DNA of 64,000 nt, from NCBI GenBank assembly GCA_002417975.1, contig DIDE01000061.1, forward strand, positions 1 to 64,000, written 5' to 3'. Below the pieces are notes generated by a model. The model was not told where the DNA came from. It searched no databases and was given only the letters and a program-made list of their open reading frames with translations. Within the stretch, counting starts at the first letter, position 1; each line of letters opens with the position of its first letter. Of the stretch, positions 44,424 through 53,847 are shown piece after piece. This stretch comes from Eggerthellaceae bacterium UBA5808. GTDB taxonomy: Bacteria > Actinomycetota > Coriobacteriia > Coriobacteriales > Eggerthellaceae. The translations under genes were made by a program, and so were the position numbers.

Positions 44424-45665
44424 ATGTTCGAGCTGATCAAACATAGTTTAGGGATGCGTACAACTCAGTCGATCGCCACGCTCGTCACTGTGGCTCTCAC
44501 CGTGGCGGTGCTGATGGCACTGGCGTTGACGTCCATTGGAGTTACGCAAGGTATACAAAAAAGTCAGCAACGCTACGGTGCAGACTTGATGGTGATACCG
44601 GCGGACGCCGCCTCGAGTTTGGACGAAACATCCTTTTTGTTTACTGGCAGTCCCGTGGGTATGTATATGTCTGCATCCGTGCAGGATCAGGTTGCAGCTA
44701 CCGAAGGTGTGGGTGCTACGACCGCGCAGTTCTTTGGGCAAACGCTTAACGCCAGCTGTTGTTCGGCATCGTCTCCTTCGCGTTTGATTGGCTACGATGC
44801 TCAAAGCGATTGGGTCATAAGTCCGTGGACCGATCTAGCTAAAGGGCAAAAGCTTGAAGAAGGACAAATCATAATAGGGTCCAATTTAGCAGGGGATTTT
44901 CCTAACAAACAAGGTAAGGTGCTGGGGCATCCCGTTACTGTGGCATCGGTGATGGATCAGACGGGAACCGATTTAGATGGATCGATTCTTATGGATATTG
45001 ACACCGTGCGTGCTTACACGGCAGCAACTGATAATTTTGCTGACACATGGGAACGCTACGGCGATCCATCTACGTTGGTGTCGAGTGTAATGGTAAAAGT
45101 TGACGATTCCTACGTTGCGGGCACATGTGGTGGATCGCGTGAAGATGCTATCGCTGCGGTGGCGGAACACCTGTCCCATATAGATGGTGTAAGTGTTATC
45201 CAAAGCAGCAAAGTGATTGATCAGGTGCAAGGAAACTTAACCTCGATGTTTACCATCATGGCAGGCGCGGCGCTCCTTTTAGCTATCGCATCGATCGTGC
45301 AGATATTTACACGCTTTTACACCGTTGCCTGGGATAGGCGTGCAGAGATTGCATTGTATCGTGCGGTTGGCGCTTCCAAACGTGATATTCGGACACTTAT
45401 TGGCGGCGAGGCAGCAGTACTTATTGGTGGCGGACTTGTAGCCGGTTGTGTCTTGGGCGTAGGCATATATCTGCTGGTGCCGTCGCTGTTGGCAAGTAGC
45501 GGATCGTTTCCTTATTTGGCGCCTGGACCACTTGCGTGGGTTGGTGTGATTTTGAGACTAGCTATGTTGTTTGCTGTTGTTGGCATGCTAGCCGTGATAG
45601 TTCCTGTTCGTCGTGCAAATCGTATCGATCCATCTGCAGCAATGCAGATGGGCGACATAGATTGA
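44424..45665 (+). CDS. FtsX/MacB-type ABC transporter permease
   Basis: A 413-residue permease: N-terminal membrane helix (TLVTVALTVAVLMALAL), a large extracellular domain of about 200 residues, then three helices in the C-terminal third (MFTIMAGAALLLAIASIVQIF, and two later), with the FtsX-type WDRRAEIALYRAVGASKRDI. The extracellular part contains a CCS pair. AGGA lies 4 bases before ATG 44424. It pairs with the ATPase that follows. MacB-like systems act on the cell envelope rather than by simple transport. Confidence 0.9.
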   Translation: MFELIKHSLGMRTTQSIATLVTVALTVAVLMALALTSIGVTQGIQKSQQRYGADLMVIPADAASSLDETSFLFTGSPVGMYMSASVQDQVAATEGVGATTAQFFGQTLNASCCSASSPSRLIGYDAQSDWVISPWTDLAKGQKLEEGQIIIGSNLAGDFPNKQGKVLGHPVTVASVMDQTGTDLDGSILMDIDTVRAYTAATDNFADTWERYGDPSTLVSSVMVKVDDSYVAGTCGGSREDAIAAVAEHLSHIDGVSVIQSSKVIDQVQGNLTSMFTIMAGAALLLAIASIVQIFTRFYTVAWDRRAEIALYRAVGASKRDIRTLIGGEAAVLIGGGLVAGCVLGVGIYLLVPSLLASSGSFPYLAPGPLAWVGVILRLAMLFAVVGMLAVIVPVRRANRIDPSAAMQMGDID

Positions 45666-45676
45666 GAAGGTGCTTC

Positions 45677-46384
45677 ATGCTACTCGAATGTGACAAGGTT
45701 AGTAAAACGTACGACGGTCAGACGGTTTTAGTTCGTATAGATATGCAGGTTAATGCTGGAGAATCCGTTGCGCTTGTCGGCGCATCGGGTGAGGGAAAAT
45801 CTACGCTTCTTTCCATTGCGGGTTTGCTGTTGGCGCCGAGCGCGGGACGTGTGACGGTGGATGGAAAAGGCATCGAGCGTCTCAATGATGTGGAACTATC
45901 AGCATTGCGTGCTCAGGCGTTTGGCTTTGTATTCCAACATAACCAACTTATTGGATCGTTGCGAGCTTTGGACAATGTGCTGGTGCCATCGTGCTTTGCG
46001 TATCAAGGTGATTGCCAAAAGCGTGCGTTGGCATTGATGAAGGAATTCGGTTTAGAGGACCGTCTATGGCACTACCCACATCAGCTTTCGGTAGGACAAA
46101 AGCGGCGCGTGGCGTTGGCGCGTGCGATGTTGCTTTCGCCCAAGATAATCATTGCCGATGAGCCGACTAATGATCTTGATCCAGTAACGGGGCGTGTGGT
46201 CATTAATGAACTTTTGAATTATCCGGACAAAAAGCATGCGGTGATCTACGCCACTCACGATATGGCGATGGCACGTCGTGCGGATCGAATACTCCATTTA
46301 CATAATGGCAAGATCGAGCAGATTTCCGAAGATCAACTGGCCCATGTGTTTGAGTGTGAAGAAAAGGAGGAGGCCGGAGCATGA
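45677..46384 (+). CDS. LolD/MacB-type ABC ATP-binding protein
   Basis: A 235-residue ATPase with Walker A GASGEGKST, Q-loop FQHNQL, signature LSVGQKRR, Walker B IIIADEPTNDLDP and a switch His in YATHDMAMA. AGAAGG lies upstream of ATG 45677, which is preferred over an in-frame extension running into the permease gene. It is the partner of the FtsX-type permease 11 bases upstream and overlaps the next ATPase by four bases. Confidence 0.93.
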   Translation: MLLECDKVSKTYDGQTVLVRIDMQVNAGESVALVGASGEGKSTLLSIAGLLLAPSAGRVTVDGKGIERLNDVELSALRAQAFGFVFQHNQLIGSLRALDNVLVPSCFAYQGDCQKRALALMKEFGLEDRLWHYPHQLSVGQKRRVALARAMLLSPKIIIADEPTNDLDPVTGRVVINELLNYPDKKHAVIYATHDMAMARRADRILHLHNGKIEQISEDQLAHVFECEEKEEAGA

Positions 46385-47115
46385 TTGATATTCGTAATGT
46401 GACCAAGCGCTATGGCAAGTTCACCGCAATTCATGACATTAGTCTTAAAGCTGATGATTCCAGCGTGTATGGTTTGGTTGGATACAACGGGGCGGGCAAG
46501 ACAACCTTACTTAAAACCGTTGCAGGAGTATATTTACCCGACGAAGGCGAAGTACTTGTGGACGGAACGAGTGCACATGTCGGGCGTACACCCGAGAGAA
46601 CACCGTTTATTGTGGCTGATGAACCGTTCTTTTTGCCGCAAGCAACGCCGGATTCTATGCGCAGCTTTTATGCGGGATATTATCCTGATTGGTCGGATGC
46701 TACCTACGAGAATCTTATGAAACTGTTTGGGCTTGATAGGCGTGCGCGCATATCGGGATATTCAAAAGGAATGCAGCGCCAGACGGCTATATTGCTTGGT
46801 TTGTCGACCGGCGCAAAGTCGTTGTTGCTGGATGAAAGTTTTGATGGACTCGATTTATCCAAGCGTATTTTACTCAAACGGTTGCTGCGTAAATATGCAG
46901 AAGTACGCGGTGCCGCGGTGATTTTGTCATCGCATAATCTGCGCGAATTAGAAGATGTGGCCGATCGCATCGGTATGATCGAAGATCGGCAATTGGTTTT
47001 TGACGAGACCGTCGATGATCTTCATGCAAACAATCCAGGTCGCACGCTCGAGCAAATATTCCTCGACGAAAGAGAGGTGGGCGACCTTGACATCGACTCG
47101 ATTTTCATCTGGTAA
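46381..47115 (+). CDS. CcmA/YtrB-type ABC ATP-binding protein
   Basis: A 244-residue ATPase with Walker A GYNGAGKTTLLKT, signature YSKGMQRQ, Walker B SLLLDESFDGLD and a switch His in SSHNLREL. The second glycine of the usual LSGGQ is kept, but the motif is of the YSKGM type seen in YtrB-like exporters with large permeases. It overlaps the previous gene by 4 bases and the next by 29, and pairs with the large permease that follows. Confidence 0.92.
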   Translation: MIDIRNVTKRYGKFTAIHDISLKADDSSVYGLVGYNGAGKTTLLKTVAGVYLPDEGEVLVDGTSAHVGRTPERTPFIVADEPFFLPQATPDSMRSFYAGYYPDWSDATYENLMKLFGLDRRARISGYSKGMQRQTAILLGLSTGAKSLLLDESFDGLDLSKRILLKRLLRKYAEVRGAAVILSSHNLRELEDVADRIGMIEDRQLVFDETVDDLHANNPGRTLEQIFLDEREVGDLDIDSIFIW

Positions 47116-49630
47116 ACGTAAGCGCGGTGGGCTTTCGAAGCCGCAAGATATAGAAGCAGAAGAAGAGCTTTGCGAACAAGATGCTACTACGGCGAAAGAG
47201 GAGAAGCCTGCTGCTGCGTCAGGGACTGCACGTAAAAGCGGATCGCCGGTTGCGTCTGTTACAAATAAGAAATCTGTCTCTAGCTTAAGCGGTAAGACTT
47301 CCAAGAAAGCTGCCGCAAAACTAACCAAGACTTCCAAGAAACTTACCAGTGTTCCCAAGGCGGTGCAGCCCGCACCTCGGCGTAAAGGGACGCGTAGCAA
47401 TTCATCGCTTACAAGGCACGATTTTGGTGTGGCGTTTCGCATGGTGCTGCCTGTACTGATTGCAGCGTTGGCTGTGTTTATCGTCTTAATGCCGGTATCC
47501 ACTGCAGCTATTCCTGATACGTCAGTTTTTAACTTGGACTATACACACGACCAGCTTAAATGGCGTTTTTGGGCGACCGATATGTTATATCCGGTTTACG
47601 CTTGTACAGTGTTGTTCGGCATAGTACTTGGTGTACGTAGTTTTAGCTTCCTGTTGGTAAAATGCCAGACGACAACCTTTTTAAGTTTGCCACTTAGTCG
47701 CCTAACACTTTTTTCAACGCGTGCTGCTGCATGTTTACTGTCGTTGATCGTTGGCATTGGTGTGCCATTGGCGATTTCGCTGGCGGTAAATGTTGCAGCG
47801 CTGGGTGTGTGGCCAGGAATCTTTGGTGATTTTTTCTATGTGTTCGCTGGGCTCGTACTAACGGGCGCGGTGGCTTGCATCGCAAGTATTTTGTGCTGCA
47901 CGTTGGCGGGTACCGTAGTGGAAGCATGCGCATTTACGATAGCGTTACTTGGAGTAGTGAGCGTCGGCGCTTGGGGATTAAATGCGCTGATGGATTACTT
48001 GCTCGTAGGCAATGCATTTGGAGAATTTTTATACAACGGCACTACCTCAGTTGCGCCAACGCTTTTGGAATCGACCGAATCGTTTAATCCGCTGCTGTTC
48101 TTCTTGGGACAGGCGTCTGCCCATTCGACCTTTATGGTTCAGCATCCCGTGTATTATCCAACGGATGGTAATTGGGCGTTCCTTGGTGCGTGGCTGCTCG
48201 TTTTGCTCGTGGTTGCAGCGCTGAGTGCGTATGCGCTTATTCGTCGCAAAGGCGAACGTGCAGGTGTTGCGGGGCTGTGCATACCCATGACTTTTTTGGT
48301 GGGGCTGGTTGTAGGATTGGCAGCATTTGGTGCTACGTTTACCGCGTTAGCGCAGGTAAATGTCGTTGCCGCATGTGTGGCTGCCTTCGGAGCATTTTTG
48401 GTAGTGTCGGCGATTTTATTCCGCGGGCCACTTAAAGGTGTGACGCATCTGCGTACAACGCTTGGTGTAATGGGCGCAGAAGCGTGTTGCTTGGGTGCAG
48501 CGGTAGCTATTGTAGCAACGGGTGGATTGGGCTATAGCTCGTATGTTCCCAATGATGATCAAGTTGCTTCTGTAGATGTGAGCTATGCGGGATCTCCTGA
48601 CTATTTAGCGGTAAAGTTTGATTCTGCCTCGTCGGGGGCTGGATCGTACTACTATTCTGCGACGTATTCGCTTGACGATGCGACAAGCATTCATACAGTA
48701 ACGGACGTCCATGGGCAGTTGGTACGTACGGGAAAAGCTACGTGGAAACGTGACGCTAAAGATTTTGGCAACACCGTGGTTCCTTACGACGTTAAGATTA
48801 GCTACACCATGAAAGATGGATCGCAGGCAGTGCGCTACTTTGATTGCGCCACCTACGACGAACTCTATGCGTTAACGGGTTTGGATGACTCCAGCACCGT
48901 TAAAGAACTTGAGCGTGCGAGCGTGTCGAGCGATATAAGTAATGTAACGAGCGATCAGGCTTCGGCGTTGAACTATTCCAGCGCTCATCAGGCGTATCTT
49001 AATGGCACCGTATACTTGAGCGACCCATATTATGCATCGTCAGTTAAGTTGTCATGTACGGCCGAGGCGCGGACGCAGTTATTGGCGGCGTTGGCCGAAG
49101 ATGCGGCGAACCAAACGCGCGAAGATCGCTATCACCCATCGGGTGTTGCACGTGGCGTACTCATGTTTACGCAGGCAGGGGATACGGATGCACAGAGTTT
49201 TTCGTATTCGCTCTCGAACAATGTGATCTATTTGACTGATCAATACACGCATACGCTCAAATGGATGGAAGACAATGGCGTTGCAAAGTATTTGTCGTCT
49301 GCTGATTCTTCGGTCATCGAAAGTCTGACTTTCCAGCGCTACGATCCCTATTCGGGTATGAATGCGGTGAAGTCGCCCGAGAGTGTGCTATTTAAGGGAT
49401 ACCGGATGTCCAACAATTCTCACTATATTGTTACGCAAGATTTCGGGACCAAATATTCTACGAACGATGCAAGCGAACTTGCCCAAATTGTGCCGCACTT
49501 GCGCAACACATACTTTATGAACACGGGCGGATATTTGGTGTGTGCAAAATTGGGCGGCGTGAATTCGTATGCGTACTTTTTCTTGCCTGACACTGATGTG
49601 CCTGAGTGGCTGTTGCGTGTGGCTGGATAG
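47087..49630 (+). CDS. Large ABC-2-type permease
   Basis: Starting at TTG 47087 (AGAGAGGTGGG upstream), this 847-residue protein has a basic Lys/Ser/Ala-rich cytoplasmic N-terminus (about 105 residues) and about ten membrane helices in two blocks (first near AFRMVLPVLIAALAVFIVLM, last near CCLGAAVAIVATGGL). A C-terminal extracellular domain of roughly 360 residues without cysteine clusters follows. It is the probable membrane partner of the YtrB-type ATPase. The large outer domain is unusual for ABC-2 permeases and suggests contact with the locus's surface proteins. Confidence 0.82.
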   Translation: MTSTRFSSGKRKRGGLSKPQDIEAEEELCEQDATTAKEEKPAAASGTARKSGSPVASVTNKKSVSSLSGKTSKKAAAKLTKTSKKLTSVPKAVQPAPRRKGTRSNSSLTRHDFGVAFRMVLPVLIAALAVFIVLMPVSTAAIPDTSVFNLDYTHDQLKWRFWATDMLYPVYACTVLFGIVLGVRSFSFLLVKCQTTTFLSLPLSRLTLFSTRAAACLLSLIVGIGVPLAISLAVNVAALGVWPGIFGDFFYVFAGLVLTGAVACIASILCCTLAGTVVEACAFTIALLGVVSVGAWGLNALMDYLLVGNAFGEFLYNGTTSVAPTLLESTESFNPLLFFLGQASAHSTFMVQHPVYYPTDGNWAFLGAWLLVLLVVAALSAYALIRRKGERAGVAGLCIPMTFLVGLVVGLAAFGATFTALAQVNVVAACVAAFGAFLVVSAILFRGPLKGVTHLRTTLGVMGAEACCLGAAVAIVATGGLGYSSYVPNDDQVASVDVSYAGSPDYLAVKFDSASSGAGSYYYSATYSLDDATSIHTVTDVHGQLVRTGKATWKRDAKDFGNTVVPYDVKISYTMKDGSQAVRYFDCATYDELYALTGLDDSSTVKELERASVSSDISNVTSDQASALNYSSAHQAYLNGTVYLSDPYYASSVKLSCTAEARTQLLAALAEDAANQTREDRYHPSGVARGVLMFTQAGDTDAQSFSYSLSNNVIYLTDQYTHTLKWMEDNGVAKYLSSADSSVIESLTFQRYDPYSGMNAVKSPESVLFKGYRMSNNSHYIVTQDFGTKYSTNDASELAQIVPHLRNTYFMNTGGYLVCAKLGGVNSYAYFFLPDTDVPEWLLRVAG

Positions 49631-49639
49631 AGGCAGACG

Positions 49640-50626
49640 ATGATTATAGACGAGAACATGAGTATAGATGCACGTGACAGCGTATGTGACAGCGTATGTG
49701 ACAACGTAGGGAAAAGCCGTTGTCGGTTGGCTGGCGTTTGCATTGTGATCGCGGTTGCACTGTGTGTCTTGTGCAGCACGCTGTGCTGCGCGGGGTGCGG
49801 CGTTGCGACAGGAAAAGTGAGCGACGCGTCCCCTACCTGCGTTGATGCGCAGGTTACAAGTGGAAGCGATCTAACGGAGTCGGGTCAGTATGCAGAGGTC
49901 CGTTTAAAATTTGATGCACCAGTGAGCGCGGACAATGATGTGTCGAGTGATTTTACGGTAAGGCTTAACGATGCGCCGATTGATACAAAAACTATTGTTG
50001 AGTCAGCGCGCGTTGATAACGGAGACGTGGTAGTTCGTTTGCAGCCGAGCGATGCTGCTTCGGGTAAAGATTCGTCCGTATATTTTGCGCTCTATCAGGG
50101 GCAGCTTTCCGTTTGTGCATCCGACGCATCGGGTGCGTTGCCTCATGTGCTAGCTGCTAACGGTGAGCAAGGGTCGAGTGCGGTATGTGCGCGCATGAAT
50201 CAGCGCGTGAGCTTTACGGTTCCATCAGGTGTAGCAATTTCGGTGGTAGAACGTGTTCCTGGCGATGCGGCGAGTGGAACGTGCGCATGTACGGTGTGCA
50301 AGGTCGACCAATTTGCTCAGTTGCGTTGTGTTATGTGGTTGGGATTATCAACGAATGGTGATGTGCCGTGTAATGAATATGGTATGGCGGATTATGGTGC
50401 CGACGACATGGAAAATGGCACGCTGACGTTTAAACATAACCATTTATTTATGCGTGATACACAACGTGAATGTGCAACTGACCTGGCTCAAGTTATTCAA
50501 AATGCATGGCCGGATACGGTAACCGCAACATCTTCGGGAGATACGATCACGCTGACGGCAACGCATGCGGTGGATGGCGAAGTGCTAATGCCCGTTATAT
50601 TCGAAGGGCGGTATGCCGATGAATAA
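49640..50626 (+). CDS. Cys-rich putative lipoprotein
   Basis: A 328-residue protein with a hydrophobic segment (LAGVCIVIAVALCVLCSTLC) ending in CAGC-G, a lipobox-like site although the -3 residue is Cys. The mature part is beta-rich and carries a GTCACTVCKVDQFAQLRC cluster. AGAGGC precedes ATG 49640. It lies 9 bases after the large permease and overlaps the FecCD-type permease, so it belongs to the locus. A metal- or cofactor-binding chaperone is a reasonable guess but not shown. Confidence 0.75.
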   Translation: MIIDENMSIDARDSVCDSVCDNVGKSRCRLAGVCIVIAVALCVLCSTLCCAGCGVATGKVSDASPTCVDAQVTSGSDLTESGQYAEVRLKFDAPVSADNDVSSDFTVRLNDAPIDTKTIVESARVDNGDVVVRLQPSDAASGKDSSVYFALYQGQLSVCASDASGALPHVLAANGEQGSSAVCARMNQRVSFTVPSGVAISVVERVPGDAASGTCACTVCKVDQFAQLRCVMWLGLSTNGDVPCNEYGMADYGADDMENGTLTFKHNHLFMRDTQRECATDLAQVIQNAWPDTVTATSSGDTITLTATHAVDGEVLMPVIFEGRYADE

Positions 50627-51665
50627 ACGGAGCGACAAGCAGATCGGCACTACGTCGTCTTGTTCGCGTAGTCGTCGAGGACGTAGCATTGCAATCATTG
50701 TCGGGTTGGCAGTGATTTTAGTCGTGGTGTTTTTGCTTTCGGTGAGCATAGGTCGCTATGGGATAGATTTGGGCGATCTTGCGGCAAGCCTTGGCGATAG
50801 TGAATGCGATGGGACATCGTTTAATGTGCTGTTTCATCTGCGCGGCCCTCGCGTGGTGGCTGCCGCAGCTATTGGTGCGATGCTTGCTTGTGCTGGCTGT
50901 GCCTATCAGGGATTATTCCGCAATCCGTTGGTATCACCAGATTTACTGGGTGCATCGGCTGGTGCATGTTTTGGCGCAGCTCTGGGCATATTGATGGGGC
51001 TGAGCGGATTTGGCATGCAAGTACTAGCGTTTGCGAGTGGCGTTGCGGCAGTTTCGCTGGCGTACGGGCTTTCTAAAAAATTGTCGAAAGCTATGAGCGG
51101 GGTACTGGTATTAGTACTGTGTGGCTTGGTTATTCAGAATTTGTTTACGGCGTTTACCTCTGCAATTAAGTTTATGGCAGACCCGAATTCTCAATTGCCC
51201 GAGATTACGTTTTGGCTGATGGGAGGATTGGCAAACGTTCGCGAGGATGATTTGCTGTGGTTGGCGGTGCCTCTTGTAATTGGCTGCGGCGGAATGTTTG
51301 CCATGCGCTGGCGACTCAATGTGATGAGCTGCGGTGACGAGGAAGCGGCATCGTTGGGCGTGAATGTTAAGCGGACGCGGCTTGTTGTGGTGGCGTGTGC
51401 CACGTTGGCAACATCTGCAGCTGTATCTGTTGCTGGCATGGTGGGATGGGTCGGATTGATTATTCCTCATTTGGCGCGATTTTTGGTAGGACCTGACAAT
51501 AGGTTTTTGGTTCCCGCGTCGTTTTTGCTCGGAGGATCATTTTTAGTTTTGGTAGATGACGTGTGCCGAAGTGTGTATACCACCGAGATCCCGCTTTCTA
51601 TTTTGACGGCCATTATAGGTGCGCCCTTGTTTGTGTATCTGATTTATCACTCAAGGAGGCTTTAA
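50613..51665 (+). CDS. FecCD-type (BtuC) ABC transporter permease
   Basis: A 350-residue permease of the iron-siderophore/heme/cobalamin class with about ten helices. LRGPRVVAAAAIGAMLACAG, FRNPLVSPDLLGASAGA, and GMVGWVGLIIPHLARFLVG are family landmarks. ATG 50613 or 50619 both have GAAGGGCGG in range. It overlaps the lipoprotein gene, and the ATPase starts one base after its stop. Confidence 0.93.
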   Translation: MPMNKRSDKQIGTTSSCSRSRRGRSIAIIVGLAVILVVVFLLSVSIGRYGIDLGDLAASLGDSECDGTSFNVLFHLRGPRVVAAAAIGAMLACAGCAYQGLFRNPLVSPDLLGASAGACFGAALGILMGLSGFGMQVLAFASGVAAVSLAYGLSKKLSKAMSGVLVLVLCGLVIQNLFTAFTSAIKFMADPNSQLPEITFWLMGGLANVREDDLLWLAVPLVIGCGGMFAMRWRLNVMSCGDEEAASLGVNVKRTRLVVVACATLATSAAVSVAGMVGWVGLIIPHLARFLVGPDNRFLVPASFLLGGSFLVLVDDVCRSVYTTEIPLSILTAIIGAPLFVYLIYHSRRL

Positions 51666-51666
51666 C

Positions 51667-52632
51667 ATGCCTACCATTGATGCGTTTAAAAAACCAGTTT
51701 TGAATGTTAACCATTTAGCCTGCGGATACGATGGACGTGCCGTTGTTACAGACGTCACGTTTAGCGTACAGGCGGGCGAAGTGCTGACCATCTTGGGCCC
51801 TAATGGTGTTGGCAAAACGACGCTGTTCAAAACGCTGCTGGGATTTATGCCTGCGCTATCGGGTGAGATGAGACTCTGCGGCGAGGATGTGTCCGATTGG
51901 ACGCGTAAACGATTTGCTTCGGTAGTTGCGTATATTCCGCAGCAGCATAATCCTGCGTTTCCGTTTAGCGTGTCCGAGTTTGTGCTGATGGGACGGACGC
52001 CTTCGATAGGGACACTGTCGACGCCCGATGCTCACGATGCACAGATTGCGCATGAAGCGTTAGTACGATTAGGAATTGAATCGTTGAGCGAGCGTGATTA
52101 TACGTCGCTTTCGGGTGGCGAACGGCAGATGGTACTTATTGCGCGTGCTCTTGCGCAACAGCCGCAGGTGTTAGTGATGGACGAACCGTGTGCCAGCTTG
52201 GACTATGGCAATCAGGTTCGTTTGCTTGAACAGGTGATTGATCTAACACATGACGGATTGTCTGTAGTGATGACGACACATGATCCAAACCATGCATTTA
52301 TGGTGGGCGGCAAGGTTTTTTGTATGGGGCGATCGGAGCATTTTACCTACGGTGCGGTGAGTGACGTTTTGAATGAACGTACGTTGCAAGATTTGTATGG
52401 CGTCGAAGTGGGCATTGCTCCGGCTACGGCTTCGGATGGAACCGTGGTGAATGGCTGTATCCCGTTTTTGGGGAGCGCCGCACGCAGGGAAGCTGGACGT
52501 GGAAGTGTAGTTGAGGCTACAAGCGTGTCGCCGAATGTGCATACGGCGATTGCTACAGATAAGTCGAATGCTGTAGATAAGTCGAATGCTACAGATAAGC
52601 CGAATGATCGTCGATTTCGAAAGGCTCTGTAA
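51667..52632 (+). CDS. FecE-type ABC ATP-binding protein
   Basis: A 321-residue ATPase with Walker A GPNGVGKTT, Q-loop PQQHNPAF, signature LSGGERQMV, Walker B VLVMDEPCASLD and TTHDPNHA. AAGGAGG lies upstream. The last 60 residues are an extra tail with three DKSNA-like repeats encoded by 18-bp tandem units (52555-52608) and a basic end. It pairs with the FecCD-type permease. Confidence 0.93.
   Translation: MPTIDAFKKPVLNVNHLACGYDGRAVVTDVTFSVQAGEVLTILGPNGVGKTTLFKTLLGFMPALSGEMRLCGEDVSDWTRKRFASVVAYIPQQHNPAFPFSVSEFVLMGRTPSIGTLSTPDAHDAQIAHEALVRLGIESLSERDYTSLSGGERQMVLIARALAQQPQVLVMDEPCASLDYGNQVRLLEQVIDLTHDGLSVVMTTHDPNHAFMVGGKVFCMGRSEHFTYGAVSDVLNERTLQDLYGVEVGIAPATASDGTVVNGCIPFLGSAARREAGRGSVVEATSVSPNVHTAIATDKSNAVDKSNATDKPNDRRFRKAL
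52555..52608 (+). repeat. Three 18-bp in-frame tandem repeats
   Basis: Three units of the form aca/gta-gataagtcgaatgct encode the repeat DKSNA with Thr or Val between. The third unit is slightly diverged. Copy-number change would stay in frame. Confidence 0.85.
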
Positions 52633-53822
52633 TGGACAACAATAAACACTATGCCATTCAATCGATGACGCGCCGGCAGTTTGCGCGCGCGACAACAAAA
52701 GGTCTTGCGGTTTGTATAGGCGCTGTTGCAAGTGGTGGTGCGTTGCAGTTGCTTTCGGGATGCACGCTCAAGCCTGGCAAACATGGGGAATTGCGTCATG
52801 TGGACGATATGCTGGGGCGCGATGTGTCGGTACCTGTTCGCGTTGATACCGTGTTCTGCTCTAATCCTATTGGCACGGTTGATCTGTATATTCTTGCGCC
52901 TGAACATCTTTCGGGATGGAATTTTAGGCCATCGGGCGACAATAAAAAATATATCAAAGACGAATACATGGCGTTGTCTTCGTTAGGCGTGTGGATGGGT
53001 GCTGGCACAACGCCAAATGACGAGGAGATTGTTAAGCAGAATCCTGATGTGATCTTGTGCTATTGGACTGCTGATGATGTTGGGTATGAGATGGCGGAAA
53101 ACGTGCAGGATGAAACAGGTGTTGGCACGCTGGCTATCGATTACGATTTGCGATCGGCTCCAGACATGTTCCGCTATGTTGCATCGTTACTCGGAGTAGA
53201 GGAGCGAGGCGAGACTATCGCGTCGTTCTGCGAGCAGAAGCTTGCTCGTATTAGTGCGATTGCGGCAACAATTCCTGAGGCGGAACGCAAATCAATTTAT
53301 TTGGCTCAGGGAGAAGGCGGACTTTCTACTGATCCGGTGGGATCGATGCATGTGACCGATGCACTGGAATTAATTGGTGTGCGCAACGTTGCCGATTTGC
53401 CTGGTACGCAGGGCAAAGGTATGGGTATGCCAACGGTGAATCTGGAACAGATTATCAACTGGAAACCCGATGCGGTGTTGGCGAGCGAATACAGCATGAG
53501 TGATGCAGAGAGTTCGGATCTTTACGATGAAATATTGACGGACGCTAATTGGCGCAATGTTCCCTGCGTAAAAAGTGGTGCGGTGTATCGTATTCCGCAG
53601 TCGCCATTTTCGTGGTTTGGGCGTCCGCCATCGGTTATGCGTGTGTTGGGATGCTTGTGGCTGCTTAAGATTCTCTACCCTGAATACACCCAAGACGTAA
53701 ACATGGTGCAGGAAACGCGCGAGACATATGACCTGTTCTACGATATCCAACTGACGCAGACGCAATTGAACAATATCCTGACTACGGCGGGCATTGATCC
53801 CGAGACTGGGCAGGTGAAGTAA
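52632..53822 (+). CDS. FecB-type substrate-binding protein with Tat-like lipoprotein signal
   Basis: A 396-residue class III solute-binding protein. The N-terminus has MTRRQFARATTKG followed by a hydrophobic stretch and the lipobox LLSGC, which suggests export by Tat followed by lipidation. The mature part has ILAPEHLSGWNF, NPDVILCYW and a C-terminal GRPPSVMRVLGCLWLLKILYPE pattern, the last seen in FecB-like binders of metal chelates and oxyanions. ATG overlaps the ATPase stop by one base. The ligand cannot be read from the sequence. Confidence 0.88.
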   Translation: MDNNKHYAIQSMTRRQFARATTKGLAVCIGAVASGGALQLLSGCTLKPGKHGELRHVDDMLGRDVSVPVRVDTVFCSNPIGTVDLYILAPEHLSGWNFRPSGDNKKYIKDEYMALSSLGVWMGAGTTPNDEEIVKQNPDVILCYWTADDVGYEMAENVQDETGVGTLAIDYDLRSAPDMFRYVASLLGVEERGETIASFCEQKLARISAIAATIPEAERKSIYLAQGEGGLSTDPVGSMHVTDALELIGVRNVADLPGTQGKGMGMPTVNLEQIINWKPDAVLASEYSMSDAESSDLYDEILTDANWRNVPCVKSGAVYRIPQSPFSWFGRPPSVMRVLGCLWLLKILYPEYTQDVNMVQETRETYDLFYDIQLTQTQLNNILTTAGIDPETGQVK

Positions 53823-53847
53823 GGGAATGGCGTGCAGCTAGAAAGGC

